Position numbers and translations under genes: made by a program. A stretch of 25,361 bases of DNA from positions 1 through 25,361 of the forward strand of contig JAYMTF010001212.1 of the NCBI GenBank assembly GCA_036897485.1, in the 5' to 3' direction. The notes under the pieces are model-generated. The model saw only the letters and a list, made by a program, of their open reading frames with translations, had not been told where the DNA came from and made no database searches. Of this stretch, positions 1 to 10,996 are shown piece after piece; the first letter of the stretch is position 1, and the number at the start of each line of letters is the position of its first letter. Source of the stretch: Pelargonium nanum. Lineage: Eukaryota > Streptophyta > Magnoliopsida > Geraniales > Geraniaceae.

Positions 1-529
1 GAAAGATCCTGTTACTATGAAGAGTGTAGCGCCTGATGCGAAAACCTTGGGTGAGGTTATGTTTAGAGGCAACACTGTGATGAGTGGGTACCTGAAAGAT
101 TTAAAAGCAACCCAAGATGCTTTTAGTGGTTGGTGGTTCCGAACTGGGGATTTGGGCGTGAAACATCCTGATGGTTATATTGAACTGAAGGATCGCTCAA
201 AGGACATTATCATTTCTGGGGGAGAGAACAGTAGCACAATTGAGGTGGAATCTGTGATTTTCAGACATCCTGCGGTTCTTGAGGCGGCTGTTGTGGGAAG
301 ACCGGATGATCATTGGGGGGAGACACCTTGCGCCTTCGTGAAATTAAAGGAGGGTTGTAGCTTAAGCGGTGAGGAGATCATTAAGTTATGTCGTAATCAC
401 TTACCTCATTACATGGCTCCTCGAACTGTTGTTTTCGAAGATTTGCCTAAGACTTCGATTGGGAAGACACAAAAGTTTCTTTTAAGAGAGAAGGCCAAGG
501 CAATGGGGAGCTTTTCAAGCAAATTGTAA
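1..529 (+). CDS. Acyl-activating enzyme (AMP-forming acyl-CoA ligase), peroxisomal, 3' end only
   Basis: The reading frame is open from base 2 and ends with TAA at 527-529; the 5' part lies outside the window. The visible ~175 residues are the end of the large N-terminal domain and the mobile C-terminal domain of an AMP-forming ligase. A TGD motif is followed by the hinge-type [13 protein letters not shown] segment, then [19 protein letters not shown], and near the end [11 protein letters not shown], which holds the lysine that closes over the acyl-adenylate. The last three residues are SKL, a canonical type 1 peroxisomal targeting signal. The enzyme should activate a carboxylic acid with ATP and CoA inside peroxisomes. 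Plant relatives are the AAE1/AAE11/BZO1 group, which act on short- to medium-chain or aromatic acids; the substrate cannot be read from this piece. The usual family text is GENIST, but here it is GENSST, an uncommon Ile to Ser change. The lack of introns in this last segment fits the family. Confidence 0.93.
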   Translation, partial: KDPVTMKSVAPDAKTLGEVMFRGNTVMSGYLKDLKATQDAFSGWWFRTGDLGVKHPDGYIELKDRSKDIIISGGENSSTIEVESVIFRHPAVLEAAVVGRPDDHWGETPCAFVKLKEGCSLSGEEIIKLCRNHLPHYMAPRTVVFEDLPKTSIGKTQKFLLREKAKAMGSFSSKL

Positions 530-1050
530 ATCAGATTCTACCTTAATTTAATCATTTGAAGGTATTAGCTCTTCATAATTGTACTAGTCATATACATTTG
601 TGCATCTATATATATTGGGAAATAATCTTGACTGTCCCGTTCTTGTCAATTAGTTTAAACTATGGTCTATGACGATTGCATATGTTGTTTGAACTTTGAG
701 CCAAAAGAAGAAAACAGAGCGATACACTGTTACTTCTTTTGACAACACAGGAAACAAGAATGAGCCCTCTCTCTATGTTTCCAAGAGTCTTGTAGCAACA
801 GATTTACTAGTGAGAGTGACTCTATATGTAATTGTATCTGATTCTGTTATTTGTTAAGCTCATTTTCACCATTTAAGAGGTTCCTTATCTACTAGTAGTA
901 ACTTGGAGCTAGCAATAAGACAAACAAGCATCTTATAGCAACCTCCATGCCTTGTCTCCTAGGATTATCATTACCATTATTGATTTGTTGTATATAAATG
1001 AAGTTAGACAGGTTGATATTTAATAAGCAACTCAGCAAGATCTGAACAAT
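530..1050. other. Intergenic spacer: 3' flank of the acyl-CoA ligase and 5' flank of the BAHD fragment
   Basis: I see no gene here. The first part is AT-rich and should hold the ligase 3' UTR and polyadenylation region. A short open frame on the minus strand (892-1131) crosses into the BAHD fragment and has no recognisable protein features. A TATA-like TATATAA lies at 991-997, 54 bases upstream of the ATG of the BAHD fragment. Confidence 0.6.
991..997 (+). promoter_or_regulatory. TATA-like element upstream of the BAHD fragment
   Basis: TATATAA lies 54 bases before the ATG at 1051, a normal distance for a plant core promoter with a short leader. It is probably a relic of the promoter of the once intact acyltransferase gene. 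The call rests on sequence and position only. Confidence 0.4.
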
Positions 1051-1430
1051 ATGAAAATGGAAGTAGAAGTCATTCCCAAGGAGAACAAACCATCTTCCCC
1101 AACACCAAATCACCTGTTCCTTATGCCCCAATCGTCCTCTTCTATCTGAGCACGAACAATCTTGACATTTCGAGAAGATTACAAGTCCTTGTCAAAGGCG
1201 TTAACGTGCTTCTACCCGCTGGCCGGGAAGATCAAAGACGAGCTTGCCATTGATTGCACTGACGAAGGGGCTAGTTACGTCACTTACGTGGAAGCCCGAG
1301 TGAATTGTCGTCTCCTCGAGTTCCTCGGACAGCCAGATCTCCTGTTGCTTCACAAGTTGAGCTCAGCTTGAAGGAGCCCAATGCAGAAACTCTTGTTACC
1401 AATGTTCAATTCAACCTTTTGAGAGCGAAT
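1051..1430 (+). pseudogene. BAHD acyltransferase N-terminal fragment, frameshifted and truncated
   Basis: The ATG at 1051 starts a BAHD-like N-terminus (MKMEVEVIPKENKPSSPTP). A gap of roughly 40 bases then removes the segment that reads KLSLLDQL in the intact copy. The text resumes in another frame with APIVLFYL, and again in a third frame with SLSKALTCFYPLAGKIKDE and QPDLLLLHKL. A further shift near 1365 leads into EPNAETLVTNVQFN, which matches the family region just before the HxxxD active site. The HxxxD motif and the whole C-terminal half (DFGWG) are missing. With at least two frame changes, an internal deletion and loss of both active-site motifs, this cannot make an enzyme. It is clearly more diverged from the three BAHD copies at the right end than they are from one another, and it lies on the opposite strand, so it is an older relic and not part of the recent tandem series. 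Confidence 0.85.
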
Positions 1431-2101
1431 AAGAAAACATTATATTTGTACTTGAAATAATCATTTCAAATAAAGAGTTTCAAATTAAATTCATGACGAG
1501 CTATATTTGTTGCTAACTAAATTTCCAACCAGAATTTCCTATTTTTAATTTTGGATCTTACCCAAAATAGTAATTGTAAATACAATATTATATCATGTTT
1601 AATCAGATACTTATTTATAAATATATCTTATAAATTTTGAATTCACGATTTATTGGGATATATATATTTATAAATACCGTTTATCTCAACAATTTTTAAA
1701 ATTTTGATCCAATCAAACTGATATCATTAGCTGGTTTACTGTTATCCTCCCACCTGATTAAGCACCCACAACTTTTTCAAGCAATGAATCTCAGCCGTTC
1801 AGGTCCCACATCTGAGGGCCACAATAAAGTAGCAATTTATCTATTTTTCTTCAATAGTTTATAAGATTGAAACTCATTAAAAATGAGGAATTAATTGAAA
1901 TAAATTTAACCGGTATTCTCAGAGCACACATGTCGGACCGTTGAAAGTGGAAGACAGAGAATTCAGAGGAGTGGGACACAACACAACAGTGATTATTGCC
2001 AATTCCAAATTGCCAGATTCCAATCTCCATCGTTGCTCAAGAGACATCATTGGTCCGAAGAGACACACAGACAATAATACGAGGAAAATTCCCCAGAATT
2101 A
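1431..2101. other. AT-rich spacer with the promoter of the M14 carboxypeptidase
   Basis: I see no coding sequence. The stretch is strongly AT-rich. An imperfect AT hairpin pairs about 1611-1627 with 1657-1676, but it is too low in complexity to call an element. The carboxypeptidase promoter and 5' UTR should lie in the last few hundred bases; I see no certain TATA box. Confidence 0.5.
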
Positions 2102-5100
2102 ATGAAAATGAAACCTCGTCGTTTCTTCACATGCTCGCTGATGGGTCGTCTCCGTTCAATCTCCTCTCTCGTCTTCGTGCTCGTTTTCTGTTCTTTTCAT
2201 GGCGAAGGAGCTAATGCGAACCCTTCTTTTACGCCCATTAACCGAGATCTTTACCATTCCAGGTGATCCATTTTTTGCTTATTTATTGCTTTTGGCGTCT
2301 TCTTCATTTGCCGATTCTAGAATTTCTGTCTTTTTTTGTTGTTGTTCGTTTCGATTTTTACGAGATTCGGGTAGATGGGTAGTTTCCAATTTGCGATTTC
2401 TCTTTTTCTCTTCATTTATTTGCATGTTTTTATTTAGTATCTGATTCTGGGTATGCTGTAAAAGATTGAATTTTTATTTTGCATCGATTATTTCTTAGCC
2501 GTGTAAAAGCTTCGATCCTGAATTCATTGTTTTCTCATTAATTTTGGGACCTTGAATTTCATTATGCTACGATTTGTTGAATTTTTCATGTGATTTCAGT
2601 TTCAAATGTATTAGCAAGCAAAGCTATAATTGTGGCAAATGACTGGTTCTGCTTTCTTTTTATTAAGATATTTTTTGAGTGTATTAATGACCTTTATTTT
2701 CTTTATTTCTGGCCATGGATATTGCAGTGGTGGTGTAATGAAAGCGGTAAAAGCTATGGTCCAACAGCACCCGGATAAACTCACTGTAGGTGGTCTCTTT
2801 GTTCTCTTAATTTGTCATCATATGCAAGAATTATACTTTAATTTTACCTTTTTAAACAGTTGGAAACAATTAGAGCTTCAAATCGAGGCTACAATGCGGA
2901 GGTCGCAGTGGTTACTTATTGCCGGAATAGGCAAGCAATTGATGACAAGTCAAAGTTTAGGATCCTCCTGGTAGGTGTTCTAAACTCATTCCTGGACGAT
3001 GGGATCCCCATACAAAAGCTATCATTTCATCAGTTGTTTGCTAGGTCTCAGTTAGAAATTTCCATCTAAATCTAGTAGGAGCATAGGAGTGTATTTCGGG
3101 GATACTGTTTCCAATTTGACATGTGATGGATAGACCATCTCAGATTGGTAATTGCTGGTTTTTTTGACAGATAATTCCTTGTCTTCCAGAGTTTTGGGCA
3201 GCACGGGAGGGAGCTCATTACGTCCGAGCTTGCCTTGCGGATCCTGTCACTTTTAAGTGAAAATCAGTTTTTGCCAAACATGGATCCAGTTTCCTTGAAC
3301 AGGACCCTTGACAAACTTGTCATAAAGGTAACTACTGTTTCGGGACTGTTTTTTCACCAATAACTTGTTGAAGTTTATAATTCGTCATCTTAGATAAAGT
3401 TACTTTATCCGTCCCAAAACAGAAAAAAAGGGTTTACATTGTTAGAGTTTGACTTTCCCCATGTGCTTTCCATGTGCCTGCAGTAGCAAACTTTTCTTAT
3501 GGATATTATTGGTAATTCATGCTCTTAAGGATGTTACTGGTATTTCCATGCGCCTTTGTTGTAACAAACTCATGCTTATTTTAGGACAAACAAATTTAGT
3601 AATTAGGACTAAGTGTTTGAGATGAAGGGAGTATACGAAAATATTGGAGGTTTCATAAATATGGGATACTTTGAGCAAGTTATTATATGACCTTATTCTG
3701 AAATGTCTATTCTAGTGGCTTCAATCTTGATTTGGTCACTACAAAAAATGTTTTACAACTACAAATGTCCATTAAAATTCACGAGACAACTACACAGACC
3801 TTTAGTTTTTTTTTGTACGTCCTCAAATCATTTTTTTTTTGGAAATGTGTTAATCCCCATGGTTAAAGAGCATATTTCCTGCATTCTACTTCCTAGATTT
3901 TGAAAATATTTTTTTGCTGACTTTCTTCTTGAACATAACCTGACTGAACTCTCAAATATTGGTTATTAATATCTCATGATATTTCAGGTTGTGCCAATGG
4001 AAAATTTAAACGGGCGCAAACGTGTTGAAGCTGGAGATATGTGTGAGAGAAGAAATGGTAAGACATTGATTTGGACATGAACAATTACTTGTGACTGTTT
4101 GGAATTGATTTTAGATACTGAAATTCTCTAGTTCACATATTTGGGCAGGAAGAGGGGTTGATCTCAACCGAAACTGGAGTGTAGATTGGGGCAAAAAGGA
4201 AAAGGTTTGATGTTCTATTCATTTAATTCACTTGAATCCTATTTTATGATTCTTATCAGGTATAAGATGCAGAAAACTAAAAGTGTTTTGAAGGGTGTGA
4301 TTGGCCCAAGGGCCATTATTTTTACACCCTAAGAGAAGCTTCCAAGCAAAGATAATTGTTACGTTATGCCATGCATTGGCTTATAATATGTTTATTATAT
4401 GGTATTCAAAGTAAAATATATACCTTTAGTATTATGTATTGAAATTGGTGATGAAATGCAATTCTTTGGAAGTTGTCATTGTAAATTTGTATCTTAGTTT
4501 CTCCCCTATAGTACCCTAGTGTTTAGTCACATTTTAAAAATCTTTTAGTTGTGTTGTGTAGCTGATGTGATGGTTATTGGTATATACTCTTGATATTGAT
4601 TTGCAGTGTTCGTGTATTTCTTGTGTATGGAAAAGATAAATACACTGCACAATCTATCAAATGAGGCTTTAACCTCAACGAATTGACTTCTTGTTCTACT
4701 TAAAAGTCAATTAAGTGGTATAGTCAAGTATTTTTTTTTCTTCCTAATTCTGATGTTTCTTCAATTGTAGGATTATGATCCATATGAAGAAAATCCTGGA
4801 ACTGCTCCTTTCAGTGAGCCTGAATCTCAAATAATGCGTAAACTTGCCCTTTCATTTGAGCCACACATGTGGGTCAATGTACACTCTGGAATGGAGGTCA
4901 GTTGCGATGAGTTTAAGTTAAAGTTAGATAACTTTCATATAATTCTAATGGCTCTTAAGTCTTGCCATGCTTTTGGCAGATCAAAGGAGTGAATAGCATC
5001 TACCCTTGAATCTTTTTAGCTTTTCTGTATAGTTGTTACTTTACAGAATTATTGAATGAAATTTGTCTCTGAGTTAATAGTCAATGATCTGTACGGGATG

Positions 5101-6468
5101 GGTTGCTCTCGTCTCTTTTTATGTATGAATTAGCAGTAGTTTGTTTTTTTTTTTTTAAATTAATATGTTTTCATAGCATATATGTTGATAGTGATTCATT
5201 TTTCTCCTCTTAATAATTAGTTTTCCCAGTTAAGCTTCAGGGCATGCATATTTTCTTTTCTCTTTTGCTCTCTCATAATCAATTTGTGTATATTCAGGCT
5301 CTATTTATGCCGTATGACCATAAAAATACAACCCCTACTGGATTGTCTTCACACCGGATGAAGTTGTTGCTTGAAGAATTGAACCATCTTCATTGCAAAC
5401 ACCGTTGCATGGTTGGATCGGGTGGAGGTTCTGTTGGGTTTGTATTACTTATACCGATTATCAATGATGACCTCTATTTTAGATAACACTTAAATGATTT
5501 TTAACAAATAACAATATTCCACAACCTTTAAACCAACCTAGGCAAATTAAGTAGGTGTCAAACATTGGTGTAGATTGTAGAAGGATTGTATATCATGGAG
5601 CATCATTAGAGGGTTGGCAATCATGGAATGTGTTTCTGCAAGTCATAGTTCTAAAGCTATTTGTTTGTCGTTTTAGATTTCTAGCACTTGGTATACTAAA
5701 ATTATATTCATAAAACATGGGTTTAAAGGTAGTCTGCTGATATTCTTTATGTCAACTATTGATCTTTTATAATATGTTTGCTTATTTGTGTTTTGGTTTT
5801 CTGAAAACATGTATATGGTATAATTTAGGTATCTGGCGCATGGGACAGCCACGGACTACATGTATGACATTTTAAGAGTGCCCATGTCTTTCACCTTTGA
5901 GGTTTGTGAAGTATTTTCCTCATATCTTTTTGAAGCAAAATTGACCCTTTAGAGTCCTTTAAATATTTATATGCTGCACTGACAGATCTATGGAGACGGA
6001 GATGCCTCGATAAAAGACTGCTTCAAAATGTTCAATCCTGTTGATAACGCTACCTTCAATGTACAATTACTTTCTCTCTTCCCCCCACGAATATTACAAC
6101 GACTGCTAGACAATTTACAGTCTAATTCACCGTTCTTATTGCTTTTCCAGAGGGTTCTGAATGATTGGTCGGCTGCATTTTTCACAATGTTCCTATTGGG
6201 ACCGCGGCAACTAACTGAAATCCATTCCAAGGCCTTTGTGGCGAATTTGGACAAGTGGGTATCTATAGATGAGTATCTTGAAGGGTACTTGATAGAGAGG
6301 AGCAGTAGATATGGGAAGAAGATGGAAGTTCTGGAGCTTGGAATGCAGGAAATAAGAACATATTTTAGGCTCTTCTTATTGTCCTCAGTGCTCTTATTCT
6401 TCATGTTTTGTTCCAGAATTTCCAAGAGTAAGTGTAATAGACCAATTGTTTCTGCCATACAGCTCTGA
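2102..6468 (+). CDS. M14 zinc carboxypeptidase, membrane-anchored, At5g42320 type
   Basis: Eleven exons can be placed with GT-AG borders and consistent phase: 2102-2262, 2728-2785, 2860-2970, 3190-3327, 3988-4057, 4149-4204, 4771-4896, 5298-5437, 5829-5901, 5986-6060 and 6151-6468. They give about 441 residues. Residues ~15-37 form a hydrophobic signal sequence. The M14 zinc site is complete: H115 and E118 in HGRE, and H236 in NVHSG. The substrate-binding N186/R187 (DLNRNW), tyrosine Y299 (DYMYD) and catalytic glutamate E311 (SFTFE) are also present. The protein should therefore be an active metallocarboxypeptidase that removes C-terminal residues in the secretory pathway. A second hydrophobic stretch at ~407-424 followed by basic residues suggests a type I membrane protein. 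The predicted text closely matches my memory of Arabidopsis At5g42320. The end is uncertain: reading through a GTAAGT after residue ~428 gives the stop at 6466-6468, while splicing there leads to other ends (see the 6647-6799 entry). Confidence 0.88.
3403..3631. mobile_element. Probable Stowaway-like MITE in carboxypeptidase intron 4
   Basis: The left end reads CTTTATCCGTCCCAAAAC. The right end, read on the other strand, begins CTCCCTTCATCTCAAAC. Both resemble the Stowaway terminal repeat (CTCCCTCCGTCCCA...), and both ends are flanked by TA (3401-3402 and 3632-3633), the Tc1/mariner target duplication. The size of about 229 bp fits. The terminal repeats match only moderately, so this is an old or partly decayed copy. 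Confidence 0.45.
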
Positions 6469-6646
6469 CATTTTATTTTGATGGCTGTATATGGCATAGT
6501 TTTTGTTTTTTGCCGCGAGAGTTATGATTACTTTTTCATTTGTACAAGCATTAGCACACTGATAACATTATTTTCATGCTCAAATGTAATTGTTTCTATG
6601 CAATTTGAGCACATCTTTTGCTCCAGCTTCCCTCTCTTTTGTCTAG

Positions 6647-6799
6647 ACACATTATAGATTCAAGGCATTGAAAGGACTCGTCAGTGCTCGCAAGAATTCT
6701 GCAAGTTCGGGCGAGAAGACTCAATGGAAAAGATTTGCTCAATCTATACAAGTTAATGATCATGGAAATGAAAGATTACATCTTAGAGAACAGTATTGA
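6647..6799 (+). other. Possible orphaned C-terminal exon of the M14 carboxypeptidase, out of frame
   Basis: Behind an intron-like gap (GTAAGT at 6428, acceptor TCTAG ending at 6646) lies an open frame that reads THYRFKALKGLVSARKNS and continues to a TGA at 6797-6799, about 50 codons. It is basic, as expected for the cytosolic tail after the hydrophobic segment of the carboxypeptidase. The donor leaves phase 1, while this frame needs phase 0, so canonical splicing would give only three more residues and stop at 6655-6657. An upstream alternative acceptor (AG ending at 6626) also meets a stop, at 6644-6646. Either one base was gained near the donor, or the tail is not coding in this species. 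Confidence 0.4.
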
Positions 6800-7236
6800 C
6801 AAGACATCATATTTCATTACATTTGACAGACAACAGTTCTTCTATACTTTGTGCTGATGAAAAAATAGTTTACATCCTAAATGAGGAAGAGTCTGAACTC
6901 TGAAGGGTCATGTTGAGGTTTCTTTCAGTTTATGCGATTTGATTTTCGACGTGGTGTGGTCTGTCTTCGTTCTCAAAATTGCAGAAACGCTCTTGCAGTT
7001 GAATGGTTCTCGACTTCCAAGTGGATGACCCAACATGAATGAACTGTTTCCCGCAAAACCACCGAGTCCAGAAGATAGTAAAGAATTGTAGTAGAGAGTG
7101 AAAGTTGTGTCGTTTATCAATTCACAATGAGCAATTGAGTACTATATTCGAAATTTTTTAGCGAATCCAACAGAAAAGCCAGGAGACACCACCTTAAACA
7201 GAAGACTCTGACGACATCAAACAATAGCTAATCATG
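6800..7236. other. Shared 3' spacer between the convergent carboxypeptidase and CRP1 genes
   Basis: The two genes point at each other here, so this spacer should hold both 3' UTRs and polyadenylation sites. The open frame on the minus strand at 6908-7120 shows no similarity I recognise, and it lies beyond the CRP1 stop. I see no other gene or repeat. Confidence 0.55.
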
Positions 7237-10200
7237 TCATTTGCTTTGATAATTCATGTTTGGCTTATGGTGGTTCATTGACTGCTTCATATATTTCAGG
7301 GCTGACCGTAACATATTTCTGGCTTTCCTATCTGGAGTGCACCCGGACGAAATCATCTCTTCGTACACGGCTGGGACCTGAAACCCAAAACATGTTATGT
7401 ATGTTACCCAAAATACAGATGCTGAAAGCCAGCAGGTACAAAAGCAACAAACTATACTGCCATTATCTCTTGTTCAATTTCTTCTCTTTTTCATAAAGAT
7501 CCTACTTTTTAGTTTCAGAGTGTTCAGCAGAAGCGTAAATATATAGTAAGAGAAAGCGAGTCAGTCATAACAATGTAATATGGCAATCTACGAGATTCTT
7601 GAACTTATTTACAGTTACTACTCTATTTAGAATTACTACTGAAAGATTTACATACTAAACAGGTAGTACATAATAAATGTTTGCAGAAAGTTGTCAGAAA
7701 TAGATCGATAACCACCTATGCTCAAGCTTCAGATGTGGTCAGATAGTTGACGCTTTCAACATATAGGCATGGTATGACTAATACTACATATCAGCAGAGG
7801 GAAAGCCAAAATTTCTGGGAAACACAACCCAATTAGAAATTAGAGAACTTTTAGACAAGTACTCAATTACTAATATTTTGCTCCCTAGAGAGCTCCTATG
7901 CATACATATAGCTTTTATAGTTGAAGCACTATCAAAACGAAGCCATCTGACTTGATTAACAATGCCAACAGCCTAATCTCTACAACAACTACAGGGTGCA
8001 CATGATAGCTAAATGCCATACATACACAGCACACACAGATCAACTATGATAATGAGAAGTTGAGACCTATCATATCTGGTCTGAGGATTATTATAAAAAT
8101 CAATACCTTGTTATACTTATCAACCCGTATCAAAGCTTTCATCAGTGTAGTATATGTAACAACATCTGGTTTCAAGTTCTGCAACCAAAAATATATGATA
8201 AAGATGTAAGGCGACAGATATGAAGTACTTTCTAGCAATACAATAATGTGAGGAAACTCTGAAGATTGAACAACTCACATTTTCTTTCATGTACTGAAAC
8301 ACAGCAAATGCTTCAGCATCACGTCTATCTTCACCAAATGCATTGATTAACGAGTTGAGAGCTAAAATACTTGGCTGTAGGCCATCTGAGCACATGGTCC
8401 GAAATGCATTTACAGCATTCTCTGACAAACCCTGACAAAACATACTATGTAAGATAATTCTCAGTGAAAAATCTCATCCATGACAATAATTTGACCAAGA
8501 CTTCAATCAGAAAGGTATATCAGGTGGGATATCAACACACAATCAAAGAATAAAATAAACCAGCTGTATTTTGTTCTATGAAGTCATCAAGTCACTAATT
8601 TAAAAAAGCCTTTAACACAAAGCAAATTGTTCCTAAAGGTGCAAAAAATAGTAAGAAAAACACTTTGTTCTTATGCAAATGAGGCAAAAAAGAAGAAGAA
8701 GAAGAAGCTAATTAGTACTATTCTGCAACAGCAACATACCTTTTGTGCATAGGCATTAATTAAAGCATTATATAAAGTTGATGATGGCTTCAACCCCCGA
8801 GACTTCATGACCTCTAAGCACTCCATTGCATCCTCAAATCTTCCTGAATATCCATAGATATCAACAAGTGTAGTGTATGTCACAGTATTGGGCATTTGTC
8901 CCAGACTCTGCATCTCCCCCAACAAATTCTTCACTTCGTCCCATCTCTCCTGCTGCCCAAAAGAATTAATCATTATATTGTAGGTTGTTGTGCAAGGAGT
9001 AAACCCACTCTCCTTCATTTCCTTGAACAACTCCTCTGCTCGTTCATGACGACCTGATTTACTATGGCAATCTATCAATGTATTCCACGTAATTGTATCT
9101 GGCTTAATACCCTCAGATAGCATCCGTTCAAAAGCAGTCATGGCATGATCAATACAGTTATACTTTCCAAAGGTATCAATCATGACATTGTAAAAATGCC
9201 TATCGGGTCGCACCCCATTTCTCTTCATGTCTCTCAATACTTGGAAGGACTTTTGCCACTCCCCTCTGTCCCTATACCCAGCCAAGATTCTACTATAAAC
9301 AAATGAATTTGGCGGCACATTGTTGGCTTCCATTTCTTTCAAAACAATTCTTGCACTTTCCCACCTTCCCGCTTTCGAGTAAGCATGGATAAGAAGACTG
9401 TAAGTGAGCTGATCAGGCAACACCCCATTTCTCTCCATCTCGGACACAATAGATTCTGCATCTTTCAGAGATCCGAATTTAGCATACCCTCTGAGAAGTG
9501 CATTGTAACCCCGAGTCCTCGGCTTCAACCCGCCTTCTTTCATCTCCGCGAAAAGTGCTTCAGCTTCCTCAATCCTTCCAGACTTCCCCAATGCTATCAA
9601 AACGGCGACCACAGTTCCGGCTTTTAGGGTCAAGCCACGGCCCTGAGCCATACCCAGAAGATGCATAGCTTGGGTTGGTTCACCAGCTTTGGAAAAACCC
9701 TCAACTATATCATTCAGGAGCTGCGCATTGAGCTCGATCCTATCAGACTCGAGCTCCAAGTAAAGCTTCTGCAAAACCGAAGCATCAGTGTTGTTGGTGC
9801 GCGTCATGGACTTAATTATAATACTGTAATTTATGAAATCTGGATGGTAACCATCTTTCCGCATCCTAGACATCAAATTTAGGGCTTTTTCGATATCACC
9901 ATTGCGAGCACAAGCACCAATTAGAGCATTGTAGGTCACCGGTGTTAGCGTCTGTCTCTGGGAGAGCAAAAACGCCTCGTACAGCTTCTCGGAGCGCCCC
10001 AGAGCGTGGATGAGAATCGAGTAGAGCAATTCGCACGAGTAGCAGAGGTTGTGCTTCTGGAGCCAGGAGACGACGTCGTACGCTAGGCCGAGAGTGGAGG
10101 GAGAGGAGCAGAGGTTTTTGAGGAAGGAGTGCCAGACCGAACCTGGCACGGTCCTGTACGACTTGGCGAGCTCCAACTCGTCCGAAGAATCTGAATCGGC

Positions 10201-10449
10201 GTTTTCGGTGAGGAATTCGAGAAGCGGATTGAAGTCGTAGCGGCGTCTTTGGAGGGTTCGATTGTCCTCGCCCTCGTATCCGTCGTGGTTAAAGTTACCG
10301 GAGCTTAGAACGGCTTCTCTGGAAGTTCTGTTGCCGGAGGCGATGGAGGAAATTGGCGTCTGGAAGATGGGTTGGTGGCGCGGAATTGGGGAAGCAAAAT
10401 GGATGGAAGCGAAGCCAGTAGCTACTGGAGGTAGAGGCAACAGGAGCAT
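7237..10449 (-). CDS. CRP1: Chloroplast pentatricopeptide repeat protein, CRP1-like (At5g42310 type)
   Basis: Four exons on the minus strand keep phase 0 throughout: 10449-8740, 8431-8279, 8178-8107 and 7377-7237. They give about 691 residues, close to the Arabidopsis protein of about 709. The N-terminus ([18 protein letters not shown]...) is rich in Ala, Ser and Pro with few acidic residues, like a chloroplast transit peptide. From residue ~165 onwards, 35-residue P-type PPR units follow one another, with repeated cores such as [20 protein letters not shown] and [20 protein letters not shown]. There is no E, DYW or SMR extension. The C-terminus ([20 protein letters not shown]) matches CRP1. 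In maize and Arabidopsis, CRP1 binds chloroplast mRNAs; it is needed for petB-petD processing and for petA and psaC translation. The orthology call rests on remembered sequence, the exon plan, and the neighbouring carboxypeptidase, which is also adjacent in Arabidopsis. Confidence 0.92.
8690..8707. repeat. (AAG)n microsatellite in CRP1 intron 1
   Basis: Six tandem AAG units lie about 30 bases inside the intron from its donor at 8739. On the gene strand this is a CTT tract. It is a simple repeat with no function that I can see. Confidence 0.8.
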
Positions 10450-10965
10450 GTTAGTATTGGCTTCTGGAGAGAGACAGAGAAACAGAGCAAGCTTTAGAGT
10501 GAGAGAGTGTATGTTAGAGAACGTTATCTGGTTATGGGATATTTTCAGGTAGTGACTGGTGAAGAAGATGAATGCAAAATCTTTATCCTACACCCGCTCC
10601 ACCGGATCATTTCTCTGGTCCAAAGTTGCATTTAAATAACCCACCTCTTAAAATATCATTTAAGACAGTCGAATCAGAAATCGCCACGTAATTGAAGAGA
10701 GTCTAAATATATTTTGGACATGACGTGTCGCGTAAAAGTGGAGCTGTTATAAGTTTCGAACGGTTTTAAATCAAACCTTTTGGCGGTAAATAATATATTG
10801 TTTCACACGTGGCGTTATCCTACTGGTTACGTTGCTTAGCTGCGAATAGCTTGCCGCAGACGATTACAAGTAATTAAATTGTTTTTTTAACGGATCAAAC
10901 AGACTGGTATTAAAACCCAAAACCCTTGGCCGCAATTTAGACTCTTTTGCTTCTTCTTCGTCGAA

Positions 10966-10974
10966 TTAGGGTTT
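10966..10974 (+). promoter_or_regulatory. Telo-box (TTAGGGTTT) upstream of TSR1
   Basis: TTAGGGTTT is the reverse complement of AAACCCTAA, the interstitial telomere motif found close to the transcription start of plant ribosomal protein and ribosome biogenesis genes. It lies 83 bases before the TSR1 ATG, next to a CT-rich stretch. Its presence fits the function of the gene it precedes. Confidence 0.7.
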
Positions 10975-10996
10975 TGGGAAAATTATTGTCCCTGCA

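Noticed and set aside
1611..1676. AT-rich hairpin suggesting a mobile element
   Set aside because: The arms are low-complexity TATA-like sequence with no boundaries or target duplication; chance pairing is likely.
5988..6497. 169-codon open frame on the minus strand over the last carboxypeptidase exons
   Set aside because: It is antisense to exons 10-11 and the intron between them, which are in clear M14 frame; the peptide has no recognisable features.
9385..10552. Several open frames on the + strand opposite the CRP1 first exon
   Set aside because: They are shadows of the long PPR exon. They show no family features, and the minus-strand frame has an unbroken series of PPR units.
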